Shown here: in pieces, positions 24,766-33,786 of the stretch
How the letters are laid out: each line of letters opens with the position of its first letter
Numbering within the stretch: position 1 is the stretch's first letter
Assembly: GCA_028386065.3 (NCBI GenBank)
Contig: JAKUCV010001073.1
Coordinates: 35,996 to 99,995 of the forward strand
Reading direction: 5' to 3'
Length of the DNA stretch: 64,000 nt
From: Turnera subulata
Lineage: Eukaryota; Streptophyta; Magnoliopsida; Malpighiales; Passifloraceae
Notes under the pieces: model-generated
Seen by the model: only the letters and a program-made list of their open reading frames with translations
Databases searched by the model: none
Told to the model about the DNA's origin: nothing
Position numbers and translations under genes: made by a program

Positions 24766-24783
24766 GTTTGGGAGCGGAGCAGG
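24766..24783 (+). promoter_or_regulatory. Primer binding site region of copy A
   Basis: GTTTGGGAGCGGAGC directly follows the LTR end and resembles the TGGTATCAGAGC initiator-Met tRNA site used by plant chromoviruses, with changes. The X and Y elements have TTTTGGTAGC[AG]GAGC at the same place. Confidence 0.6.
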
Positions 24784-24891
24784 CAGTAGGTCATTAGGGA
24801 CATAACTGTGATTGCATGACTACCTATCTGTGCATAGTCTGGTCATAATTTTGGTATAACATGCATATATAACATTCTCATATAGGTACGA

Positions 24892-27800
24892 ATGGATCCG
24901 TTGGGAGGAAACTAGCATGTTGAGCAACATTTGGACGATGACCAAGTATCGATCGATCAGCCGCAACTGGTCGTGGGTGGACAAGTACCCATGGGAGCAC
25001 CAGGGGATACTACATAGATCATGCATACCATGGCACAGATTTTGCAACGTCAACATGCTAGGGATGCCCGTTTGGATGCCAGGGAAGCACGTGAACAGGA
25101 GAATCAAGGACCTGTTGAGGATCCTGTTTACACTAAGCTGTCCAAGCTAGGTCTTGACGACTTTAAAGGGATTACTAACCCACAGGCAGCTGACGAATGG
25201 CTTCGTCAAGCTCACCGGGTGATGTTGAAGCTCAGATGTACAGATGACAGGTGGGCTAGGTATGCCGCATCCATGTTTCGTAATGTTGCTATAGTCTGGT
25301 GGGAATCGACAACACGTGACATGGCGAAACCTATCACCAAGCCTTGGATGCAGTTTACTGAGACGTTCCGAAGGAAATTTGTCACAGATGTTTACCAGGA
25401 CCAGCTTAAGCGGGAATTTCTGAGTCTGCGATAGCAAATTGGTCAGTCGGTGAATGACTACAAGATCCAGTTTGATCGTTTATCCATCTATGCGACAGAG
25501 TATGTGTCCACACCAGAGGCTAGATGCAAGCATTTCTGGGATGGTTTACGATCCTGCATCTAGACAGTTATGGGGTGCAAAGTTTATGAGACTTACCAGG
25601 ATATGCTTGCGGATGCCCTTCGAGTAGAAGTCATCTGGATAGGGAATAAGAGAGAGATGGAAGAGGTTCGGAAGAGGAAATCTGCACCGAGTGGTGGGAA
25701 TCAGAACAAGAGGTTCCAGAGTGCTGGTAACAGGCTAGGGTATGGGCAGACTCAATCCATGCCAGCACCACAGGGTCGAGGATGGAGTAACAGCTACAAC
25801 AACAATCGTGGGAGTTCATGGATCTAGTCTAGAGGGTCCTCGTTCGGGAATACTTGCCGAAGACTTCCTATGTCTCAGGTGAGATGTTTTGAGTGCAACG
25901 AAGTTGGGCACTACCGGAGCTCGTGTCCTAGGTTGGAGAGATCCGGAGTTGCTGTTCCTGCTCACACTGTGCAAGTTTCAGTTGCCAGTGTTCCTAGTGG
26001 TTCCGGAGTTGGCCAAGGCCGAGGACGTGGAGCTGTTCCTACTAGAACCCAGTCAGCCATGAATCAGAGTGCAGCTGTGCCGAGAGCATTTGTTATCACC
26101 GCTGATGAGGATCCAGAGAATGTCGATGTCATAGCAGGTACTTTTACAGTCTTTGGTAGTACTGCATATACTTTGATTGATCCTGGTGCTACGCATTCAT
26201 TTGTCGCGCAAAGATTTGCAATACAACATAACTGTACGGAAGAGAGTTTAAATAATCCGATGAGGGTTAGGTTACCTGCGGGTATAGTAGTCAGGTTAAC
26301 CCATGTGTGCAGAGATGTTTCATTTTCGTATGATAACGAGGTTTTTCTTGCACAGTTGGTTGTAATGAACATGGGAGGTTTCGATATAATCCTAGGAATG
26401 GATTGGTTGTCAAGGTACAGTGCTTTGGTAAACTGTCGGACCAAGGAAGTGCTGTTGACTTCCGACGGCGGGCGACAGGTTTCATTGGCTGGTATTGGGA
26501 GAGCTGCTACTACATGTAGTATTTCTTCTAATTAGGATCTTGGAATGAAGCCACACAGTCCAGATGCCTTGTTGACCCATGTCAAGGGTGAAGAAGTTCA
26601 GACTCCGGTTTTGGGGGACATCATAGTTGTCAGGGAGTTTCCAGATGTGTTTTCGGAGGATCTACCAGGATTGCCACCTGACAGAGAAGTTGAGTACACC
26701 ATCGACTTGATGCCGGGAGTAACACCTATCTCGATGGCACCATACCAGATGGCACCGACAGAACTCCAGGAGTTGAAGAAACAGTTAGATGAGCTGTTAG
26801 AGAAAGGTTTCATCAGACCCAGTACATCACCTTGGGGATCGCCAGTTCTGTTTGTGAAGAAGAAAGATGGCAGTTTGCGCATGTGTGTAGACTACCGGCA
26901 GCTGAACAAAGTGACAGTGAAGAATAAGTATCCGCTTCCCAGGATTGATGATCTTTTTGACCAGCTTCAGGGAGCTACCATGTTTTCCAAGATTGATCTT
27001 CGGTCTAGATATCACCAGGTCAAGATTGCAGAGAAGGACATACAGAAGACAGTCTTTCGCACTCGGTATGGTCACTTCGAGTTCACAGTGGTTCCTTTCA
27101 GCTTGACCAATGCACCTGCAGTTTTCATGTGCTTGATGCACTTGGTCCTGAACGAGTTCTTGGACAAGTTCGTGGTAGTCTTTATTGACGACATTTTGAT
27201 ATACTCCAAGAATAGGGAAGAACATGAAGAGCACTTGAGGGTAGTACTGCAGAGATTGCGAGAGAAAGAATTGTATGCCAAGTTCAGCAAGTGCGAGTTC
27301 TGGCTTGAAGAAGTTGCATTCCTTGGACATGTTGTATCCGGGGATGGGATTAAAGTTGACCCTGCCAAAGTGGAAGCTGTTCTAGAGTGGGAGTCACCCA
27401 AGACGGTACCAGAAGTCAGAAGTTTTCTTGGCCTTATAGGATATTACCGGATATTCATTAAGGGTTTTTCTTTGATAGCTAGGCCTATGACCAAGCTGTT
27501 GAAGAAAGATCAAGCCTTTTTATGGAGTGAAGCTTGCCAGAAGAGTTTTGATGAACTGAAGAAGAAGCTGACATCGGTGCCAGTTTTGACAATACCTAAG
27601 CCAGGAGTGGAGTACGTGCTATTTTGCGATGCTTCAGGTCTTGGTCTGGGAGAAGTTCTGATGCAAGAAGAACGAGTGATTGCCTATGCATCGAGACAAT
27701 TGAGACCACACGAGAAGAATTATCCGACACATGATATAGAGATGGCCGCAGTGATCCTTGCTTTGAAGATTTGGCGACATTACCTGTTTGGAGAGAGATG

Positions 27801-29513
27801 CCGAATTTTCACAGATCATAAGAGTCTCAAGTACATCATGACTCTAAAGGAACTTAACCTGCGACAAAGACGTTGGGTTGAGTTGCTGAATGATTATGAT
27901 TGTACTATTGGGTATCACCCTGGAAACGTTAATGTGGTAGCTGATGCTTTGAGCCGGAGACGACCAGAAGATGCTTCCACGACCTACTCGATATCCTCTC
28001 TAATCGAGTTAAGGAAGATGGGAGTTGATTTGTCAGTTGATAAAACAGGAGCCTTGTTGACTCATATTGAAGTCAAGTCTAACCTGAGAGGCTGGATTGT
28101 GGAACTACAAAATGGAGATTCCGATCTGATCAAGTTGAAGGAAGCAGTCCGCAGTGGAAAAAAAGATAAGTTTCACATAGCCGAGGATAGTGCACTGATG
28201 CTGGGAAAACGTCTATGTGTACCCAGTGTTGGTGACCTACGTAGACAGATTCTGGAAGAAGGACATATGGCACCATACGCTATGCATCCCGGAAGCACCA
28301 AGATGTATCAGGATTTGAGAAGTCATTTCTGGGGGCCGCGTATGAAGAAAGATGTAGCAGAATATGTTGCGAAGTGTATCACCTGCCAGCAAGTGAAAGC
28401 TGAGCATCAGGCTCCAGCAGGAAAGATGAGAACTTTGATAGTGCCAGAATGGAAATGGGAGATGATTACCATGAATTTTGTGGTCGGATTACCGTTGACT
28501 CGGAAACAACATGATACTATCTGGGTTATCGTTGACCGATTAACAAAATCAGCTCATTTTCTTCCCATTCGACAGACAGACACCTTGGATGGGTTGGCAA
28601 AGCAGTATGTTGCAGAGATTGTGAAGCTGCATGGAATTCCTAAGTCCATAGTCTCAGACAGAGGTTCACATCACGGTTTTGGAAGAGTCTACAAACAGCC
28701 TTGGGTACGAAGTTGAGTTTCAGTACTGCTTTTCATCCTCAGACAGACGGACAGTCAGAGAGGACTATTCAGACACTGGAAGACATGCTAAGGGCTTGTG
28801 CTCTTAACTTTAGTGGGAGTTGGGATCAGTATTTGCCTTTAGCGGAGTTTGCCTACAACAACAGTTTTCATTCCAGCATCGGCATGCCACCGTTTGAAGC
28901 TCTTTATGGAAGGAAGTGTCGAAGCCCAGTTTGTTGGGATAAGGAAGGTCTTCGTTTGATCGTTGGTCCAGACTTGGTTAAGCAGACAGTTGAAAAGATA
29001 CATACAGTTAAGCAGAGTATAAGAGCAGCACAGGACCGACAGAAGAGTTATGCCGATAAGCATCGTCGTGAGATGGAGTACCAGGTGGGAGAAAGAGTTT
29101 TTCTCCGAGTTGCACCTTGGAGGGGTGTAATCAGATTCAGGAAAAGAGGGAAACTGAGTCCCAGGTACATCGGGCCGTATGAGATCGTGGAAAGGGTTGG
29201 ACCCTTAGCGTACAGATTGTCATTACTAGAGGAGTTGTCACGAATTCATGACGTGTTCCATGTTTCCATGTTGAGGAGGTACAGATCAGATCCGAGTCAT
29301 GTGGTTACTACAGCAGATGTTGAGGTCGCAGAGGATCTTACGTATACAGAGTTGCCAGAACAGATTCTTGCCCGAGAGGTCAGACAGTTGAGGAACCGAG
29401 TTATTCAGATGGTAAAGGTTAAGTGGAGCAAGCACTCTGCGAACGAGTCTACGCGGGAAGTCGAGGAGCATATGCGTTCTCAGTATCCGCACCTATTCAC
29501 GACATCGGAATGA
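24892..29513 (+). pseudogene. Tekay-type chromovirus gag-pol, inactivated
   Basis: ATG at 24892 (MDPLGGN) sits 6 bases after an AG that could be a splice acceptor. Gag reads through 25935 and ends with a CX2CX4HX4C zinc knuckle (25885-25926). Protease has DPGATHSFV (D codon 26179). Reverse transcriptase has FIDD at 27181-27192; LRSRYHQ and PFSLTNAP show changes from the usual S-G and F-G. RNase H is about 27600-27960. Integrase is about 28250-29060, and the first catalytic Asp of the core is Asn (codon 28474). A C-terminal chromodomain (about 29350-29500, PEQILAREVRQLRNRVI...YPHLF) would direct integration to heterochromatin. Lesions: six in-frame stops, all TAG (24913, 25015, 25432, 25561, 25825, 26533), and a small frameshifting deletion near 28668 in the integrase core. 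Confidence 0.94.
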
Positions 29514-29549
29514 ATTTCGGGGACGAAAATTTTTTTAAGCTGGGTAGGC
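29512..29549 (+). promoter_or_regulatory. Polypurine tract region of copy A
   Basis: The stretch TTTCGGGGACGAAAAT and following T-run leads to TAAGCTGGGTAGGC, directly before TGTAACAGCCC. The same layout precedes the LTRs of X and Y. Confidence 0.8.
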
Positions 29550-29920
29550 TGTAACAGCCCAGGTAAAAATTTCATTTTTACCGAGACTGTCTAAGTTAAT
29601 TTACAGTAATTTAACATTTAAAATTAATCTTGGGTAATTAATTAGTGGTAAATCGAGCAGTGGATTCCGAAACCGAGCCTTGTCCCACGTTCGGGATTTT
29701 TCTACGGATTTTGCGGACCAAAGTTGGGATTTTTCGGGTCCAGGAATCTTCGTAAAAGCCGGGTTTATCCTCGATTTTACGGACCAGAAATAAAGTTAAG
29801 TGGGTATACTGGATATTTTCTGGTCTAGGTGGGTCACACTTCACATGTTGCACAGTAGTGCATAATTGAGAAGCTCAATTATTCAGCTGCCTCTTCCTGT
29901 TATGCCTGTGACTTACCAGT

Positions 29921-29935
29921 GTTATGCCTCTTCAT
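29921..29935. other. Deletion junction with filler between copy A and X LTR
   Basis: The 3' LTR match ends at CTTACCAGT (29920). The next 15 bases, GTTATGCCTCTTCAT, belong to neither parent, but GTTATGCCT repeats a stretch about 20 bases upstream. The X LTR resumes at about 29936 with GGTATATATC. This looks like end joining with copied filler. Confidence 0.7.
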
Positions 29936-31407
29936 GGTATATATCTTTTTTCTAAATAAACATAATACTAATTTTTCAAAACAAAATATATTCATTTTTA
30001 ATTTTCCAAGAGCCAAAGTATATATATGTTTATTTTTTTTCCAAAACCATAACTAAAGCTTACCATAATTTTCTCAAGTGTACATATATTTTTTTCAAAT
30101 TAAATACCACAATAATTATAATTACTTGTTTATATTTATATTTATTTTATTTTTATATTTATTTTTATATTTTTTTATTTCTGGACTGGGCCATGAACAG
30201 TGAGCCCATGCCCAGCCCAGGTCCAACCCAAGTAAAATTAGCAGCCCATTTAAAGAAACCCAGGTCCAAGCCCAGGTGCACAAACTCAGGCCTAGGGTGC
30301 AAGCCCAAGGCGCAAGCCCAGCCTAGCACCCATGACCCAGGATTGTAACCGGGTCTCGGTTGGGTCATCTCCAACTGCTCACCTCGGTAGTGGCGGCGAG
30401 AACAGGCACGGCTGCTGAAGGTGGCGCGAGCAGAGGAGAGGAACAGATCGCGGTAGCTCGGTGGCGGCGAGAATGCGAGCGGCGTGGGGAGGAGCGTCGT
30501 TGGGGATGCGAGTGCTCGTCGAGATGTTGGCGGCTGCAGGTGGTCGACGGTGCGAGGAGGCGTCAGGGGTCATCGGCGGTGTAGCAGCAAGGAGAGGCGA
30601 GGCAGCGGCGACGAGGCGCGTCGGGGAGAAGGCGGCACGGACGGAGACGATTACGCTGGCTGTTGGCGAAGGACGGTGGCTGGCGGGCTGTGGGATGGTT
30701 GTGGCGCGATGTGACGGGGAAAACGAACGGTGGCGCTGTACCGCGAAGGGGCGACAGCGTGACTTGGACCAACTGCAACGGACGGCGTGACGTGAAGGGG
30801 GTGGAGCTCGGGCAGCAGGCGCGGTGGTGGCACTTGGTGGCGGCGAAGAAGTGGAAGAAGAGGAGGGCGGCGGTGTGTTGTGTGTTTGGTGTATAGTTGT
30901 TGTTTTTTTTTTGTTTTCCTTTCTAGTTTGTAAGTGGATTGCAGTGGTGGTCTACGCGTGGTGGTCGGCCGGCAGTGGTGTGGTGTTGTGTATATATGTT
31001 TATGTTTTTTTTTGCAGGGAAGATTTTGGGTAGAGAAAAAAATGGTGTAGGCAAAAATTGTTGCAGGGAAAAGAAGGAAAAGGCAGGGTCACGGGCACAG
31101 GTAAGGTTTCAGAAGCCTCACAGGAAAAAGGCGGCTGCGTGACTCAATCACGCATTCGTGTCCCGAACGGACCAAAAAATAACTGATACACCCACTTAAT
31201 TATTTTCCGGTGTGATTTTCCGAAGATTCCGGAACCCGAAAAATACCGACTTAGGCCCGAAAAATATCGAGCGCGGGAAAAGCCTCGGTTTCGAAAAACG
31301 ACGCTCGATTTACCTTGAATTAATTACCCAAGATTAATTCAATCGGTAAATCACTGTAAAAAGACTTTTATAGTCCAGGTAAAAAAGTTTTTACCTGGGC
31401 TGTTACT
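29936..31407 (-). mobile_element. Element X left LTR, second part
   Basis: Matches 35472-36979 on the minus strand and ends at the internal region, where the terminal TGTTACA reads TGTTACT. It contains the GC-rich leader block (about 30385-30870), with the 5' splice site GTGAGC as GCTCAC at 30377-30382. Confidence 0.88.
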
Positions 31408-31552
31408 GTCTACCCACCTTAAAAAAATTTCTTCCTCGAAATTCCGTCGTCTTATTCGTGGGTCCTACCACGATAAGCTTCTGGTATTCTCTACCAGGTG
31501 TCCAAACTCATCGCGAGATACCGCTTTTGCCCTTAAGCGACATCTCCTCCGC

Positions 31553-31562
31553 TTATATAAAC
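31553..31562 (+). promoter_or_regulatory. TATA box of antisense gene 1 in X
   Basis: CTTATATAAA about 35-40 bases before the ATG at 31595. It lies inside the X internal region on the plus strand, suggesting a promoter independent of the LTR. Confidence 0.5.
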
Positions 31563-31594
31563 CGAACCTCATGACTGGCAAACTTACACACAGC

Positions 31595-31995
31595 CATGGA
31601 CTCTCCATTCCGATCTCGAACTACCTCAGACTCCGAGAACAACAGCTATATCGGCGGCACTACTTTCCGATGAAGAACCTCCAAAGAAACGCTTCAAGAC
31701 GAACATCGTCAGTTTGAAAGAGCACATGGTCGTCTCCAGCAGACGGCGAAAGAAGCGTGCTGGCAAAGGAGCCGAGGATCGGAAGGGCAAAGCAACGGCT
31801 GAAAGCAGCACTCCGCAGCAGACTCTGACGCAGCTAAACATCTCACTGAAGAAGGTCAGTTTGGCGGTGATGCAGATAGAACTGGCGTGCGCGGAACTCT
31901 TCCCTCACGTGAAAAACATCCAAAAGCTTGTAAAAGACCTTGAGAAGCAAGTAGCTCCACAGAGTACTTCTTCTCCTATTGTAAAACCGTTATGA
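31595..31995 (+). pseudogene. Antisense cargo gene 1 of X: small basic coiled-coil protein, one frameshift
   Basis: ATG at 31595 starts MDSPFRSRTTSDSENNSYIGG and stops at TGA after 25 codons. The next frame is open from 31561 to the stop at 31993, so a single-base shift near 31660 would explain the break. The open frame gives PKKRFK and RRRKKR, likely nuclear signals, then a heptad-like helix (LNISLKKVSLAVMQIELACA and KNIQKLVKDLEKQV). Predicted size about 130 residues. AATAAA-like sequence follows near 32000. No known family recognised. A role in DNA or RNA binding, or in dimerising, is inference only. Confidence 0.5.
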
Positions 31996-32832
31996 ATTAA
32001 ATAAAATAAGCTTTTTTTTAAATAAAAAACTCTTGTTAAATTGTGAAAACTTATGCTAACAGAAAGACAAAAACATCTCAAAACAGAACAAAAATCAATA
32101 ATAAGAATATAAAATCAAACATAAAGAGATTAAAAACAAAACTCGTTTAACAAAACCAAAACATAAAGAAGTTAAAACAAAACATGTTTTCATACTCGGC
32201 GCTCTAGATCGGTCGTAAACATCCTCGATCCTGACAAACGTAACACGCGCAACTAACGGTGACGTCGGTTTCCCTCGTGAAAAAGACGTCCGTTAACTCG
32301 CAAGGCGATGATCACGAGCACGTCCTGTGTCCCTCGAAAGAAATGTACCCACTTGTTCACAAATTCCGCATGAGCCAAAAACGTCTGTCAAGTCTCGTAT
32401 CCCTCCATGATGTCCGAACAGGTGTAAGCCTGTCGCACTTGCGCTCTACTCGAGGTATGGTCCCATCAGTCTAGCCTCAATGGTCACGGATGCATGTGAT
32501 AAAAGATGCAGGAAAATATAGAAAAACCATAAAAAGAAAAGACAAGGTAGCCAGGGCGAAAGAAAATTGTGAGATGGAAAAGGGCTGAAAAACACAGGCA
32601 TTTGTAGCCCGAAAAACGTATAAAGTAACGAAGCAATAAATGAAGCAACGGCAAAATTTTTAAAAAGCAAAATTTTGAAAATCGAAAACAGTAATCACGC
32701 TCCCCATAAGAGTATAAAAGACGGAGCGGTGAGGTGTAAATCATCAAAAGCATTTGAAAGAGAATTTGCAACACGTTTTGAAAAATAAACACAAAAACAC
32801 GTTCAGAAAAAACACAAAATCGCCAAGTCAGA
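31996..32832 (+). other. Spacer between the two antisense genes of X
   Basis: A-rich sequence (31996-32190), a more balanced block (32195-32475) with no recognised gene, then A-rich again. A TATA-like GTATAAAAGA at 32711-32720 precedes the second gene by about 115 bases. Confidence 0.6.
32711..32720 (+). promoter_or_regulatory. TATA box of antisense gene 2 in X
   Basis: GTATAAAAGA, 113 bases before the ATG at 32833. It is in the same relation to gene 2 as the TATA box at 31553 is to gene 1. Confidence 0.5.
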
Positions 32833-33516
32833 ATGCCTTCTCCATCATCCGTCTTCTTTGTCGAAGGTGCCAACCTAGGCAGAAGAAACCGACTGGCCTA
32901 CAGCATGATCAACGAGCGTCCAAAGGAACTACCGAACGAGCTTGGCAGGATGCCCCATCTGGTCTTCGTTGACGAACTCTACTCATCCAGATTCTTCGTC
33001 ACTCCCATGGAAGAGACGTTCTTCCTGGAGGACCAAGGAACCCTGAGGACCTCCTTCTACGACTCGGCCAACTCCGTCATGTTTTTCATCTCTGAAAGAC
33101 TTCAGGAGTTCAACCTAGAGTCCACTTGCCACTCCCTGGAGCAAGGTACCTACTACCAACTCTCGATGACTGCCCAGAGCATGCCCAGAATGACTCGATT
33201 ACCCGCAACTTGGGCAAAGGCCCGACTACTGGTGTGGAACTATAGAGGAGTCGCTAGGCGTTCCCAAGAGTTCTCGCGTACCCTGAGGGACCTGAAGAAC
33301 CAGTACAAGCCCAACATGTTTCTTCTCACGGAGACCCAGTGGCAGCCTGAAGACGATCACGGTCTCATCCCACTTCGGTTCCCCCAAGCAAACTGGTTCG
33401 AGCTTCCTGGCCAGGACAACAGGGGCGGCATGTGGTTCTCGTGGAGCGACAGCATCACGGTCAACATCAACAATGACCCCAACAGCTTCAGGGTCAACGT
33501 CGTTCCAAGGCGATGA
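32833..33516 (+). CDS. Antisense cargo gene 2 of X: unknown N-terminus plus half of an L1-like endonuclease fold
   Basis: Intact 227-codon frame from ATG (MPSPSSVFFVEGANLG) to TGA, on the strand opposite to the X LTRs. Residues 1-130 match nothing I recognise. Residues 131-227 look like the first half of the endonuclease/exonuclease/phosphatase fold of plant L1 ORF2: LLVWNYRG (N136), a helix, PNMFLLTETQ (E167), then GGMWFSWSD. The Asn and Glu that bind metal are present. The later Asp and His motifs are absent, so a full nuclease is unlikely. It is GC-richer than the AT-rich sequence after it. An intact frame in an otherwise decayed neighbourhood suggests recent function or youth. It could be a captured LINE fragment joined to another exon. 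Confidence 0.6.
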   Translation: MPSPSSVFFVEGANLGRRNRLAYSMINERPKELPNELGRMPHLVFVDELYSSRFFVTPMEETFFLEDQGTLRTSFYDSANSVMFFISERLQEFNLESTCHSLEQGTYYQLSMTAQSMPRMTRLPATWAKARLLVWNYRGVARRSQEFSRTLRDLKNQYKPNMFLLTETQWQPEDDHGLIPLRFPQANWFELPGQDNRGGMWFSWSDSITVNINNDPNSFRVNVVPRR

Positions 33517-33614
33517 AAGTATTAATTTTTTATAAAATATCAATGTAATATTTATGTTTGTAATGAAAATATTAGTATTATTAATAATATTTATATTTTC
33601 GCTTATTTTTGGCA
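33517..33614. other. AT-rich 3' flank of antisense gene 2
   Basis: Very AT-rich, with ATAAAATAT and TAATAATATT; a possible transcript end for the cargo gene. No other feature. Confidence 0.45.
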
Positions 33615-33671
33615 TCAATTACCTCTTATGTGTATGTTCTGCGACAGCTGTCGTCCCTTGACTGGATCCAT
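33615..33671 (-). pseudogene. Retained gag start of element X
   Basis: Minus-strand ATG at 33671 gives MDPVKGRQLSQNIHIRGN and stops. The first residues match the Y remnant (MDPVEGCQPAAEHSHV) and the gag start of copy A (MDPLGG). Similarity to Y ends just after CACAT, which marks the deletion breakpoint. AG dinucleotides at 33678-33679 and 33682-33683 (minus strand) lie just upstream of the ATG, as in A and Y. The piece may be kept because the packaging signal extends into gag. Confidence 0.75.
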
Positions 33672-33786
33672 AATGCACTAACTAAATGATATAAAATAAT
33701 AAACAAATAGAGCGAACTATGCAAACAAGAACAACAAACACACAAGGACTACCCAACAAGACCTAACGTCTGCTCTGCTACCAAAA

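Larger units (their letters stand above)
22190..29920 (+). mobile_element. Tekay-type chromovirus copy A, 3' LTR truncated
   Basis: 5' LTR 22190-24765, leader, gag-pol with chromodomain (24892-29513), polypurine tract and the first 371 bp of the 3' LTR (29550-29920). It was inserted into the left LTR of element X in opposite orientation. The left flanking 5 bases are TATAT; the right duplication is lost, because about 2.2 kb of the 3' LTR and some 50 bp of host LTR were deleted. The two LTR parts differ at about a dozen of 370 positions. It is inactive. Confidence 0.93.
31408..33786 (-). mobile_element. Element X internal region: shell ends plus antisense cargo
   Basis: Only 2.4 kb, without protease, reverse transcriptase or integrase. 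On the minus strand it starts with a primer-site-like TTTTGGTAGCAGAGC (33772-33786), a leader and an 18-codon gag start, and it ends with a polypurine tract (31408-31436). Between these, two genes run on the plus strand, opposite to the LTRs. X must be mobilised by an autonomous chromovirus. Confidence 0.85.

Noticed and set aside
30360..30896. Gly/Arg/Ala-rich frames in the X LTR, also seen at 36021-36456
   Set aside because: Reads in all frames of a GC-rich leader block duplicated in both LTRs; antisense to the LTR.
32418..32433. ACAGGTGTAAGCCTGT in element X as another copy of the Athila palindrome
   Set aside because: Spacing and centre differ from the 15-bp form; most likely chance.
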